From contig NZ_JACVAP010000001.1 of the NCBI RefSeq assembly GCF_014851915.1, forward strand, positions 186,001-250,000: 64,000 bases of DNA, in the 5' to 3' direction. The DNA is from Xanthomonas sp. XNM01 (GTDB lineage: Bacteria > Pseudomonadota > Gammaproteobacteria > Xanthomonadales > Xanthomonadaceae). Below are positions 43,932 through 53,026 of this stretch, piece after piece. The notes under the pieces were generated by a model that saw only the letters and a program-made list of their open reading frames with translations, was not told the origin of the DNA and ran no database searches. A program made the position numbers and the translations under genes. The number at the start of each line of letters is the position of its first letter. Positions within the stretch are counted from its first letter, which is position 1.

Positions 43932-44656
43932 GGCTGCGCCAGTGCCGCCTGCTGCGCGTCGAACAGCGTGCGGATGCCGCTTTCGGCCAGTGCCAGCAGC
44001 GCGTCGAGTTCATCGCGGCGGAAGGCGTGGCCCTCGGCGGTGCCCTGCAGCTCGATGAAGCCGCCGCCGTCGTTCATCACCACGTTCATGTCGGTGTCGC
44101 AGTCGCTGTCCTCGGCATAGTCCAGGTCCAGCACCGGCACGCCCTTGTAGATGCCGACAGAGACCGCGGCGACAGCGCCGAACACCGGATTGCGCTTGAT
44201 CTCGCCGCGCTTGAGCAGCCAGTTCGCCGCATCGACCAGGGCCACGTAGGCGCCGGTGATCGCGGCGGTGCGGGTGCCGCCGTCGGCCTGCAGCACGTCG
44301 CAGTCCAGGGTGATGGTGCGTTCGCCGAGCGCGCCACGGTCGACGCACGCACGCAGGGTGCGGCCGATCAGGCGCTGGATCTCCAGCGTGCGGCCGCCCT
44401 GCTTGCCGCGTGACGCTTCGCGGTCGGAACGGGTGTGGGTGGAGCGCGGCAGCATGCCGTACTCGGCGGTGACCCAGCCTTCGCCCTTGCCGCGCAGGAA
44501 ACCCGGCACGCGGTTTTCGACGCTGGCGGTGCACAGCACACGGGTCTCGCCGAAGCTGACCAGCACCGAGCCTTCGGCGTGGCGGGTGAAGGCGCGTTCG
44601 ATGCGCACGGCGCGCAGCTGATCGGGGGTGCGGCCGCTGGGACGGGTGATGCTCAT
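43928..44656 (-). CDS. rph: Ribonuclease PH
   Basis: This gene encodes 242 residues. Phosphorolytic 3' exonuclease that trims tRNA. Motifs: [42 protein letters not shown] and [23 protein letters not shown]. It starts the minus-strand unit rph-VOC-rdgB-hemW and is divergent from yicC over 143 bp, where TAATCT on the minus strand and TAGATT on the plus strand overlap as possible -10 boxes. Confidence 0.96.
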   Translation of the reverse strand: MSITRPSGRTPDQLRAVRIERAFTRHAEGSVLVSFGETRVLCTASVENRVPGFLRGKGEGWVTAEYGMLPRSTHTRSDREASRGKQGGRTLEIQRLIGRTLRACVDRGALGERTITLDCDVLQADGGTRTAAITGAYVALVDAANWLLKRGEIKRNPVFGAVAAVSVGIYKGVPVLDLDYAEDSDCDTDMNVVMNDGGGFIELQGTAEGHAFRRDELDALLALAESGIRTLFDAQQAALAQP

Positions 44657-44799
44657 GGGTGCTGTACCGGAAAGGCGGGGGAGGGTGCCGGAATGGCAGG
44701 CACGTGCGCTGGCCGCGGCAGGCGGCGAGGGGCGTGCGGGGTGCCCTCGAAAGGCCGGCTAGATTACCATTCGCGCCTTACTCCCGACCGGATGTCGGC

Positions 44800-45660
44800 A
44801 TGATCCGTAGCATGACCGCCTTCGCCAGCGGCGAACGCGTCACTCCCTGGGGCACGCTCGGCTGCGAGCTGCGTTCGGTCAACCACCGCTTCCTCGAGCT
44901 GGGCCTGCGCCTGGCAGACGACCTGCGCGCGCTCGAACCGCTGCTGCGCGAGCGCGTCTCTGCGCGCATCCAGCGTGGCAAGCTCGATCTGGTGCTGCGC
45001 CTGCGTGCGCCGGACAGCGCGGCCGGCGTCACCGTCAACCAGGCGCTGCTCGATGAGCTGAGCGAGCTTGCGCTGAAGCTGGATCCGCGCTTCCCGCGGC
45101 TGCAGGTCGAGTTCACCCAGCTGCTGCAGGTGCCGGGCGTGCTGCAGGCGCCGGTCGCCGATGCCGAGGCGCTGCAGGCCCAGGCGCTGGCGCTGCTGGA
45201 CGAGGTGCTCGACGAGTTCGTCGCCGCGCGCGGTCGCGAAGGTGGCAAGCTGGCCGCCGCGATCGCCGAGCGCGTCGATGGCGTCGAGCGCATCGCCGGC
45301 GAGGTCCGTACCCTGATCCCGGCGATCCGCGACGGTCAGCGCGCCAAGCTGGCCGCGCGTCTGGCCGACCTGCCGCATCCGGTCGATCCGGGCCGCGCCG
45401 AGCAGGAGCTGGTGCTGTGGCTGCAGAAGCTGGACGTGGACGAGGAGCTGGACCGGCTGTCCAGCCACATCGTCGAGATCCGCCGCATCCTCGGCCAGGC
45501 CCAGCCGGCCGGGCGGCGCCTGGATTTCCTGCTGCAGGAATTCAACCGCGAGGCCAACACGCTGGGCTCGAAGTCGGTCGACGCGCGCACCTCCAATGCC
45601 GCGGTCGAGCTGAAGGTGTTGATCGACCAGATCCGCGAACAGGTGCAGAACATCGAATGA
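44800..45660 (+). CDS. yicC: YicC family endoribonuclease
   Basis: This gene encodes 286 residues. The typical start MIRSMTAFASGE and the C-terminal VEIRRILGQAQPAGRRLDFLLQEFNREANTLGSKS are present. YicC proteins are RNA-cleaving enzymes linked to small-RNA turnover. The ATG overlap with gmk (ATGA) ties the two together. A longer in-frame start at 44659 crosses the promoter and lacks family resemblance. Confidence 0.94.
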   Translation: MIRSMTAFASGERVTPWGTLGCELRSVNHRFLELGLRLADDLRALEPLLRERVSARIQRGKLDLVLRLRAPDSAAGVTVNQALLDELSELALKLDPRFPRLQVEFTQLLQVPGVLQAPVADAEALQAQALALLDEVLDEFVAARGREGGKLAAAIAERVDGVERIAGEVRTLIPAIRDGQRAKLAARLADLPHPVDPGRAEQELVLWLQKLDVDEELDRLSSHIVEIRRILGQAQPAGRRLDFLLQEFNREANTLGSKSVDARTSNAAVELKVLIDQIREQVQNIE

Positions 45661-46277
45661 ACATGCGCGGCACGCTTTTCATCGTCGCGGCGCCGTCGGG
45701 CGCCGGCAAGAGCAGCATCGTCAACGCGGTGCTCAAGCGCGACCCGCAGGTGGCGCTGTCGATCTCGTTCACCTCGCGCGCGCCGCGCCCGGGCGAGCGC
45801 CATGCCGAGCATTACCACTTCGTCAGCGAGGCCGAGTTCCTGCGCATGATCGATGCAGGCGACTTCTTCGAGTACGCCCGCGTGCACGGCGACTGGAAGG
45901 GCACCGCGCGGCAGTCGGTGGAGCCGCAGCTGGCCGCCGGCCGCGATGTGCTGCTGGAGATCGACTGGCAGGGCGCCGCCCAGGTCCGGGCCAAGGTGCC
46001 GGACGCGGTCAGCATCTTCATCCTGCCACCGTCGCGCGAGGCGCTGGAGCAGCGCATGCAGGCGCGCGGGCAGGACAGCGCCGAGGTCATCGCCAGGCGT
46101 CTGGCCGCCGCGCGCGAGGAGATGTCCAACTACCCGGCGTTCGACTACGTGATCGTCAACGAGGTGTTCGACACCGCGGTCGACGAGATGTGCGCGATCT
46201 TCGTCGCCAGCCGCCTGCGCCGCGGCCAGCAGGAACAGCGCCACGCCGGCCTGGTGAAGGCGCTGCTTGCCGGCTGA
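45657..46277 (+). CDS. gmk: Guanylate kinase
   Basis: This gene encodes 206 residues. The P-loop is APSGAGKSS, and the GMP-binding parts are ISFTSRAPRPGE and EIDWQGAAQV. It converts GMP to GDP with ATP. It is coupled to yicC and precedes rpoZ by 136 bp. Confidence 0.96.
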   Translation: MNMRGTLFIVAAPSGAGKSSIVNAVLKRDPQVALSISFTSRAPRPGERHAEHYHFVSEAEFLRMIDAGDFFEYARVHGDWKGTARQSVEPQLAAGRDVLLEIDWQGAAQVRAKVPDAVSIFILPPSREALEQRMQARGQDSAEVIARRLAAAREEMSNYPAFDYVIVNEVFDTAVDEMCAIFVASRLRRGQQEQRHAGLVKALLAG

Positions 46278-46354
46278 GTGCGGCCGCCGGCAGCTAAGCG
46301 ATTGATCCCAAAGGGCTGTTCAGCCGGGTTGCTTGCTGCTGCGGCACGGGGCAG

Positions 46355-46387
46355 GTACACTCCGCGCCCATTCCCCTCCGAACGCGT
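46355..46387 (+). promoter_or_regulatory. rpoZ promoter-leader element, near copy of the gcvH one
   Basis: GTACACT (46355-46361, containing -10 TACACT), CGCCCATTCC (46365-46374) and CGAACGCGT (46379-46387) repeat the gcvH element at 6901-6933 with identical spacing. It ends 26 bp before the rpoZ ATG. Confidence 0.6.
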
Positions 46388-46413
46388 GGCGACCTGGTCG
46401 CCCTGGAATCCAT

Positions 46414-46713
46414 ATGGCCCGTATTACCGTTGAAGATTGCCTGGAAGTGGTCAACAACCGCTTCGAACTGGTCATGATGGCGTCCAAGCGCGCCCGCCAG
46501 CTCGCCAATGGCGTGAACGCCACGCTGGACAACAGCGAGAGCGAGGACAAGCCGACCGTCCTGGCCCTGCGCGAGATCGCCGCCCGCACCATCGACAATG
46601 CCCTGATCGACGAAGTCGAGAAGGCCGAGCGCGAGCGCGCCGAGCGCGAGGCGCTGGAATGGGCGGCCGCCGAGGTCGTCGCCGACGACGACCTGTCCAA
46701 GGGCGACGACTGA
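46414..46713 (+). CDS. rpoZ: RNA polymerase omega subunit
   Basis: This gene encodes 99 residues. [30 protein letters not shown] is the omega signature, and the C-terminus is a charged Glu/Ala/Asp helix. Omega helps assemble RNA polymerase and forms part of a ppGpp site. It has its own promoter-like element. It is not followed by spoT in this window, unlike in many gammaproteobacteria. Confidence 0.97.
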   Translation: MARITVEDCLEVVNNRFELVMMASKRARQLANGVNATLDNSESEDKPTVLALREIAARTIDNALIDEVEKAERERAEREALEWAAAEVVADDDLSKGDD

Positions 46714-46749
46714 TCGCCAGCCCGGTTCCGGCCGGCACTGCAGCATCCG

Positions 46750-46772
46750 ACGGCCCGCCCAGTGCGGGCCGT
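46750..46772 (+). terminator. Stem-loop after rpoZ
   Basis: A perfect 9-bp stem ACGGCCCGC/GCGGGCCGT (46750-46758 with 46764-46772) is followed by TCGCGTTT, a weak T-tract. Confidence 0.55.
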
Positions 46773-46854
46773 TCGCGTTTGAGCGGGCACGCGACGTGCA
46801 CGGTGGTTGCACGGCCGCGGGCTATGCTGCGCCGATGCTGACGGCTGGCCTGCA

Positions 46855-48372
46855 GTGAACATCCAGGAGCGCGTGCGACGGCTGCGGGCCCACGTGGTCG
46901 CGCTGCCCTGGCCGCAGTGGCTGCGCACGCGTGGCATCTGGCTGCTGTGCGGGGTATTGGTGACGCTGCTGGTGCTGTTGGCAGTCCGTCGCCCGCTGGC
47001 CGAACTGGTCTGGCCGGACAGCCGCATCCAGCTGCTGCTGGACGAGGGCGAGCGGGCGCTTGCTGCCGGCCGCCTGGACGTGGCCGACGGCAATGGCGCC
47101 AGGCAGAAGTTCGAGGCCGCCCAGGCGCTCGACAACGATCGCAGCGAAGCCCGCGACGGATTGTCGCGGGTGGCCGCCGCCGCGCTGGCCGGGGCCGAGC
47201 GTGGGCTGGAGGCCGGCCGTCTGGACGAGGCGCGCCGACAACTGCGGCTGGCCCGCGAGCTCGAGCTGCCACGCGACCGGATCGAGCCGGTCGAGCGTCG
47301 TCTGCACCGGCTGGCGCGTGCGCGGATCGATCCGGCAGACGCGATGCGGCGCGCCGACGCTGCGCTCGCCGCAGGCGACCCGGATACGGCATTGCCGCTG
47401 TATGCCGAGGTGCTCGAGGTCGAACCGCACGCGATCGCAGCGCTCGAGGGCAGGGAGGATGCGCTGAGCCTGCAGCTGGAGCGGGTCGATGCCGCGTTGC
47501 GGGTCGGCCAGCTGGACGATGCGGTGCGCTGGCTGCAGGCCGTGCGCCGGCAGGACCCCGGCCATGTCGGCCTGCCGGACGCGCAGGCCCGGTTCGCCCA
47601 GGCGCTCGAGCAGGCATTGCGCGCGGCCGGCGACGCGCTGCGGCAGGGACACGCCGAGGTCGCCGCCCGCCAGTACTTGGCGCTGCAGGTGGTGGCGCCC
47701 GACGAGGCCGGCGTGCGACAGGGCGCGCAGCGGACCGCGGTCGTGCTGGTTGCCGACGCGCTGGGGCAGGTGCAGGCCTCGCGCTTCGAGCAGGCCGAGC
47801 AGACGCTGCAGCTGGCAAACGCGCTGGCGCCGGGCACCGAGGGCGTCGCGCGGGTCGGACATGCGCTCGAGGAGGCGCGCAGGCTGCAGGGCGCCGCTGC
47901 GCCGACGGCGCTGGACGGGCCGGCGCGTGCGCGGTTGCGCGGCGCGCTGGACGCATTCGCCCGGGCAATGGCGCGCGACGCGCTGGTGACGCCTCCGGGA
48001 GACAGCGGCTACGACCACCTGAAGACGGCACAGGCGCTGGCGCCGGCCGACGCGGAGGTGCGCGCGGCGGCGCTGGCGCTGAAGGCCGCGGCGCGCGGCT
48101 GCGTGGAGACGGCGCTGCGCGACAACCGGCTGCGGCATGCGCAGGCGTGCCTGGATGCGTGGCGGCTGGCGGCCCCCACCGATCCGGCGCTGCTGCAGGC
48201 ACGCTCGCGCATCGCCCAGCGCTGGCTGGCGATCGGCGAGGAGCGGCTGCGTGCCGGCGAGATCGAGGTGGCCCGGCAGACCCTGGACGCGGCCCGGGCG
48301 ATGGACCCGCACGCGCAGGGCCTGGAGCCGTTCGCCGAACGCATCGCGCGGGCGCACAGCGGCGTGCGCTGA
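46855..48372 (+). CDS. Membrane-anchored tandem-repeat (TPR-like) protein
   Basis: This gene encodes 505 residues if it starts at GTG 46855; an in-frame ATG at 46807 adds 16 residues, and no ribosome site decides. One membrane helix (about 26-47; IWLLCGVLVTLLVLLAV) is preceded by a short basic cytoplasmic stretch. Then come about 430 residues of alanine/arginine-rich helical repeats of about 60 residues (DPADAMRRADAALAAGDPDTALPLYAEVLEVEPHAIAALEG and similar). The repeats should face the periplasm. No enzyme domain is visible. It lies in the place usually held by spoT. Confidence 0.7.
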   Translation: MNIQERVRRLRAHVVALPWPQWLRTRGIWLLCGVLVTLLVLLAVRRPLAELVWPDSRIQLLLDEGERALAAGRLDVADGNGARQKFEAAQALDNDRSEARDGLSRVAAAALAGAERGLEAGRLDEARRQLRLARELELPRDRIEPVERRLHRLARARIDPADAMRRADAALAAGDPDTALPLYAEVLEVEPHAIAALEGREDALSLQLERVDAALRVGQLDDAVRWLQAVRRQDPGHVGLPDAQARFAQALEQALRAAGDALRQGHAEVAARQYLALQVVAPDEAGVRQGAQRTAVVLVADALGQVQASRFEQAEQTLQLANALAPGTEGVARVGHALEEARRLQGAAAPTALDGPARARLRGALDAFARAMARDALVTPPGDSGYDHLKTAQALAPADAEVRAAALALKAAARGCVETALRDNRLRHAQACLDAWRLAAPTDPALLQARSRIAQRWLAIGEERLRAGEIEVARQTLDAARAMDPHAQGLEPFAERIARAHSGVR

Positions 48373-48376
48373 TCGG

Positions 48377-48398
48377 GCGGCGTCAGCCGCGACGCCGC
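48377..48398. terminator. Stem-loop between convergent genes
   Basis: GCGGCGTC (48377-48384) pairs with GACGCCGC (48391-48398), loop of 6 nt, in the 27-bp gap between the two stop codons. It may serve both directions; T-runs are short. Confidence 0.5.
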
Positions 48399-48399
48399 T

Positions 48400-50511
48400 T
48401 CATTCCAGGAACACGCGCTGGACGACCGCACGGGCCGCATCGAGCGAGAAATGGCGCGCCACGTTGTCCAGACCCGCCCGGGCCTGCCGCTCCCACCGTC
48501 CACGGTCGCCGTACAGCGCGACGACCGCGGCCGCGAATCCCTCGGCGCTGTCGGCCACCACCACGTCCACGCCATCGCGCAGGTGCATGCCCTCCACCGC
48601 GCAGGTGGTGGCAACCACCGGCTGGCCGTGCGCCATGCTCAGGTTGACCTTGCCCTTGACCCCGGCACCGAAGCGCAGCGGGGCGACGGCGATCCGGGCG
48701 CCGTCCATGTAGGGCGTCAGGTCCGGGACGTGGCCATGCACGACGATGCCGGGCTCGGCGGAGAGGGCGCGGACCGCCTCCGGTGGTTCGGCGCCGATGC
48801 AGTGGAAGCGCACGCCGGGCAACTGCGCGTGGACGTGCGGGAAAACCTCGCGTGCGAACCACAGCACCGCATCGACGTTGGGCGGATGCCGGAATCCACC
48901 CACGAACACCAGGTCGTGACGCGCCTCGAACGCACCGCCGCTGCCCGCGATCTCGTGCAGGTTCGACAGCACCTCCACCCTGAGTGCGGGCGCATCCATG
49001 CCCAGCTGCGTACGCTCGTCGTCGCTGACCACCAGGGTCAGGTCGGCCGCGGCCATCGCCGCCAGTTCGCGCTCGCGGGTTGCATCGGCCGCGCGCAGGG
49101 CCGCCGCGTCGCCCGCGAGGCGGGCGCCACGCTGTTCGCGCAGGTAGTGCAGGTCCACACTGTCGAGCACCAGGCGCGCCTGCGGGGCGAGGCGGCGCAG
49201 CAACGGCTGATAGACACCGGCGACATGGTGGCGGCTGAGCACGATCACATCGAAACGCGCCGCATGCCGCTTGAGCCAGTCGGCCGCGCTGGTGGCGAAC
49301 GGCGCGTACCAGGTCTCCACGCCGAGCGCCTGCAGCGCACGCGTGGCATCGCCGGCATGGGCGAGGTCGGTCGGCAGGAAGGCGACCTGCGCGCCGGCAC
49401 CGGTGAGCATCCGCAGCAGGTTGACCTGGCGCAGCGAGGCCGAGTCGCGGTCCGGGCGCGGGATGGATTCGTCGATCAGCAGGATCCGGCGCCGCCCCGC
49501 GCCGAGCGAGGCCGGGTCGGGAATCGTGGCCGGCGACGGGTGGCGCCGCAGCGCTTCTGCCCGGTGCGCTGCGAACACGCCGCGGTTGCGTACCTGGTAG
49601 GCCTTGATGCCGCTGCCCGGGTCGGTGCCGGCGGTCGTGCCTTCGTCATGGACCACGCGGCTGCCGGGTTGGTACAGCACGCGGTGCCCGGCCGCCCGGA
49701 CCGCGAATGCCAGGTCGGTGTCCTCGTAATACGCAGGGGCGTAGCGCGCGTCGAAACCGCCGACCCGCGCGAACAGTGCGCGCGGGATCGCCAGCGCGGC
49801 ACCCGAGCAGTAATCGGCGTCGCGCAGGAACGCGTAGCGCGGATCGTCGGGCGACTCGAAGCGGCCGTAGCTCCAGGCGCTGCCGTCGTTGAAGACCACG
49901 CCGCCGGCTTCCTGAAGGCGGCCATCGGGATACAGCAGCTGGGCGCCGACCAGGCCGGCACCGGGAACGGTGTCGAAGGTGTCGAGCAGCGCATCGAGCC
50001 AGCCGGGCTGGGGGAGCGTGTCGTTGTTGAGGAACACCAGGATGTCGCCGCGCGCCAGCGACGCGCCATCGTTGCAGGCGGCGATGAAGCCGCCGTTGGC
50101 GGAGCGGCGGTGGTAGCGCAGACCGCCGATCGCCGTCATCCAGTCGGCGGTCGCGTCGCTGCCGCCGTCGTCGACGACGATCACCTCGCACCGCGCTGCA
50201 GGCGCATGGGCGGCCAGTACGCGCAGGCAGGCCAGGGTCGCCTCGCAGTGGTTGTAGACCGGGATCACGATGCTTGCCCGTGCTGCGTCATCGCTCAGCT
50301 GGGCTGGCAGTGCGAACGCGGCGAACGGCGTCGCCCGGGGCAGGAACAGCGCGCTGCGCGGCAGGGTCGGCGGCGGTCGCAGCTGCAGCAGGGCCCGCTG
50401 CCAGGTCGCGCGCCAGCCCCGCGCGCGCAGGCTGGACAGGCCGCGACGGAGGAGGCTGCGGATGCGCGCCAGCCAGAAACGGGCGTCGGCCAGCGGTGAT
50501 GGGGCATGCAT
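48400..50511 (-). CDS. Two-domain glycosyltransferase (GT2 plus GT4-like)
   Basis: This gene encodes 703 residues. The N-terminal half (about 75-320) is a GT2 (GT-A fold) enzyme: SIVIPVYNHCEATLACLRVL, EVIVVDDGGSDATADWM, GDILVFLNNDTLPQPGWLD and a DTD-type acidic motif in YAPAYYEDTDLAF. The C-terminal half (about 345-703) is GT-B-like: RRRILLIDESIPRPDRDSAS, SRHHVAGVYQPLLRRL, DLVFVGGFRHPPNVDAVLWF and VAPLRFGAGVKGKVNLSMAHGQPVV. Such proteins build O-antigen or other surface polysaccharide in the cytoplasm. No other polysaccharide genes are nearby. It faces away from mrcB over 96 bp. Confidence 0.88.
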   Translation of the reverse strand: MHAPSPLADARFWLARIRSLLRRGLSSLRARGWRATWQRALLQLRPPPTLPRSALFLPRATPFAAFALPAQLSDDAARASIVIPVYNHCEATLACLRVLAAHAPAARCEVIVVDDGGSDATADWMTAIGGLRYHRRSANGGFIAACNDGASLARGDILVFLNNDTLPQPGWLDALLDTFDTVPGAGLVGAQLLYPDGRLQEAGGVVFNDGSAWSYGRFESPDDPRYAFLRDADYCSGAALAIPRALFARVGGFDARYAPAYYEDTDLAFAVRAAGHRVLYQPGSRVVHDEGTTAGTDPGSGIKAYQVRNRGVFAAHRAEALRRHPSPATIPDPASLGAGRRRILLIDESIPRPDRDSASLRQVNLLRMLTGAGAQVAFLPTDLAHAGDATRALQALGVETWYAPFATSAADWLKRHAARFDVIVLSRHHVAGVYQPLLRRLAPQARLVLDSVDLHYLREQRGARLAGDAAALRAADATRERELAAMAAADLTLVVSDDERTQLGMDAPALRVEVLSNLHEIAGSGGAFEARHDLVFVGGFRHPPNVDAVLWFAREVFPHVHAQLPGVRFHCIGAEPPEAVRALSAEPGIVVHGHVPDLTPYMDGARIAVAPLRFGAGVKGKVNLSMAHGQPVVATTCAVEGMHLRDGVDVVVADSAEGFAAAVVALYGDRGRWERQARAGLDNVARHFSLDAARAVVQRVFLE

Positions 50512-50574
50512 CCGGGGTCACAACTCCGACTGAAGGGGAAACCGGCCGCGACGCTGGCAGCGACAGGGCTGCGC

Positions 50575-50597
50575 TAGACTCGGCCGACCGCCCATTC
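50575..50597 (+). promoter_or_regulatory. Candidate -10 of mrcB with CGCCCATTC start region
   Basis: TAGACT (50575-50580) is followed 8 bp later by CGCCCATTC (50589-50597), the core also seen in the gcvH and rpoZ elements. The GTG start follows 10 bp later. No -35 is evident. Confidence 0.4.
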
Positions 50598-50607
50598 TTG
50601 CATTGCC

Positions 50608-53019
50608 GTGCCACGACGTTACGAACCGGAACACAACGACGACCTCGACGACGAGGTCGCAACCCCCGGCTGGCGACGCTGGCTGTGGACGGGCGCGCTG
50701 GCGGTGGGCGGCATGGCGGCGGGATTCCTGATCCCGTACATGCTCTACCTCAACCATGAGGTCAGCGAGCGCTTCGGCGCGCTGCAGTGGCAGATCCCGA
50801 CCCGTGTCTACGCGCGCCCGCTGCAGCTGGCGCCGGGTGTGGCGATGGATGCCCGCACGTTGAAGACCGAGCTGGACGCGGCGGGCTATCTGGAGGACGA
50901 GGCCGGGCAGCGCCAGGGCAGCTATCACGCCGATGGTGGCCGCTTCACGATTTCCAGCCGCGGCTACGTGGACGTGGATGGCCAGGTGCCGGCGCGGCGG
51001 ATCGAGGTGAGCCTCTCCGGCGGCCGGGTCGCGGGCCTGCGCGACGCGGAGAGCCGCAAGGCAATCAAGGCGGCACGGCTGGATCCGGCCCGCATCGCCA
51101 CCCTCTACGGCCAGCGCCAGGAAGAGCGCCGGCTGGTGCGCGTCGAGGAAGTGCCGGAGCTTCTTGTCACCGGCCTGCAGGCGGTGGAGGACGGCGATTT
51201 CGCCCACCACCACGGCATCGACATCCAGGGCATCGCGCGCGCGATGTGGGTCAACCTGCGCGCCGGCGAGGCGCGCCAGGGCGCCAGCACGCTGACCCAG
51301 CAGCTGGCCCGCAGCGGCCTGCTCGGCATCGGCAAGGAACAGACCTTCAGCCGCAAGTTCAACGAGGTGCTGTACGCGCTGATCCTGGAGATCCGCTACG
51401 ACAAGCCGACGATCCTGGAGACCTACCTCAACCAGGTCTACCTGGGGCAGCGCGGCGGCCAGGCGATCCACGGCGTGGCTTCCGGTGCGGAGTTCTGGTT
51501 CGGGCGCGACCTGGACACGTTGAGCACCGAGCAGGTCGCGCTGCTGATCGGCCTGGTCAAGGGGCCGTCCTACTACGATCCGCGCCGGCATCCGGAGCGG
51601 GCGCTGGAGCGCCGCAACATCGCGCTGATGGTGCTGCACGGCAATGGCCTGATCGACGCGGCCGAGTACGAGCGCGCGCGCAACGCGCCGCTGGGCGTGA
51701 CCAGGCAGCCGGGCGTGGCCGCGGCCAACCGCTTCCCGGCCTACATCGACCTGGTCCGCCGGCAGCTGGCCAACGACTACCCGGAAAGTGCGCTGCAGGG
51801 CGCCGGCCTGAGCGTGCTGACCGGCATGTCGCCTTCCGCCCAGGCCTATGCCGAGGGCGCGGTGGTGCGCACCATCGAAACCCTGCAGACCGGCAAGCGG
51901 CCGCCGCTGCAGGCCGGCGTGGTGGTCACCGATACCCATGCCGGCGACGTGGTGGCCGTGGTCGGCGGGCGCGATGTGACCGTGCACGGCTTCAACCGCG
52001 CGGTCGAGGCCGAGCGCCCGGTCGGCTCGCTGCTCAAGCCGTTCGTCTACCTGCTGGCGCTGGCCCAGCCGCAGCGCTGGTCGCTGGCGAGCTTCGTCGA
52101 GGACACCCCGGTCACGGTGCAGCTCAGCCGCGGCAAGACCTGGTCGCCCGGCAATGCCGACAACCGCAGCCACGGCACGGTGCGGATGGTCGATGCCCTG
52201 GCCCATTCCTACAACCAGGCCACGGTGCGGATCGGCATGCAGGTCGGGCCGGAGCGCCTGGCGCAGCTGGTGCGGGTGCTGGCCGGCCTGCAGGCCGAGC
52301 CGAATCCGGCGCTGATCCTGGGCTCGACCGACCAGAGCCCGTATGCGATGGCGCAGCTGTACCAGTACCTTGCGTCCGGCGGCGAGATCCAGCCGCTGCG
52401 CAGCGTGCGTGGCGTGCTCGATCCCGAAGGCCGCCTGCTCAAGCGCTACGACACCACCCCGCCACCCGCGCAGGAGGGCGACATGATCGCCGCCAACCTG
52501 ATCAGCGTGGCCCTGCAGCAGACCGTCACCAGCGGCACCGCCGCCCAGCTGCAGCGCGACGGCCTGGGTCGGCTGTCGGCCGCCGGCAAGACCGGCACCA
52601 GCAACGACAGCCGCGACAGCTGGTATGCCGGCTACACCGGCGACCATCTGGCGGTGATCTGGATGGGCAACGACCAGAACGAGCAGACCGGCCTGTATGG
52701 CGGCACCGGTGCGATGCGGGTCTGGTCCGGCCTGTTCTCGCGCTTGCCGAGCGCGCCGCTGCGGGTGCCGGAGAAGGGGCTGGACTGGCAGTGGGTGGAA
52801 GCGCAGGGCACCTATCTCACCGATGCCGACTGCCCGGGCGCGCGCCGCTTCGCATTCGTCGCCGGCAACGCACCGCCCTACGCGCCCTGCACGCCGCCGG
52901 CACCGCCCGAAGGCGAGGATGCCGGGCAGGGCGAGGGTTTCTGGCAGCGGCTGTTCGGACGCGGACGCGATGCTGCGCAGGATGCTCCGCCGCCGGCTCC
53001 GCAACCGACTGGTCCATAA
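50608..53019 (+). CDS. mrcB: Penicillin-binding protein 1B
   Basis: This gene encodes 803 residues starting with GTG. A short cytoplasmic tail and membrane helix (about 27-49) are followed by a UB2H-like domain (TRVYARPLQLAPGVAMD...). Next is the GT51 glycosyltransferase (AVEDGDFAHHHGIDIQGIARA, RQGASTLTQQLARS, EIYLNQVYLGQ-like block). The transpeptidase has SLLK (PVGSLLKPFVYL), SYN (HSYNQATVR) and KTGTS (AAGKTGTSNDSRDSWYAGY). It polymerises and cross-links peptidoglycan. It is followed 7 bp later by an LpoP-like lipoprotein gene. Confidence 0.96.
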   Translation: MPRRYEPEHNDDLDDEVATPGWRRWLWTGALAVGGMAAGFLIPYMLYLNHEVSERFGALQWQIPTRVYARPLQLAPGVAMDARTLKTELDAAGYLEDEAGQRQGSYHADGGRFTISSRGYVDVDGQVPARRIEVSLSGGRVAGLRDAESRKAIKAARLDPARIATLYGQRQEERRLVRVEEVPELLVTGLQAVEDGDFAHHHGIDIQGIARAMWVNLRAGEARQGASTLTQQLARSGLLGIGKEQTFSRKFNEVLYALILEIRYDKPTILETYLNQVYLGQRGGQAIHGVASGAEFWFGRDLDTLSTEQVALLIGLVKGPSYYDPRRHPERALERRNIALMVLHGNGLIDAAEYERARNAPLGVTRQPGVAAANRFPAYIDLVRRQLANDYPESALQGAGLSVLTGMSPSAQAYAEGAVVRTIETLQTGKRPPLQAGVVVTDTHAGDVVAVVGGRDVTVHGFNRAVEAERPVGSLLKPFVYLLALAQPQRWSLASFVEDTPVTVQLSRGKTWSPGNADNRSHGTVRMVDALAHSYNQATVRIGMQVGPERLAQLVRVLAGLQAEPNPALILGSTDQSPYAMAQLYQYLASGGEIQPLRSVRGVLDPEGRLLKRYDTTPPPAQEGDMIAANLISVALQQTVTSGTAAQLQRDGLGRLSAAGKTGTSNDSRDSWYAGYTGDHLAVIWMGNDQNEQTGLYGGTGAMRVWSGLFSRLPSAPLRVPEKGLDWQWVEAQGTYLTDADCPGARRFAFVAGNAPPYAPCTPPAPPEGEDAGQGEGFWQRLFGRGRDAAQDAPPPAPQPTGP

Positions 53020-53026
53020 TGCCGCC

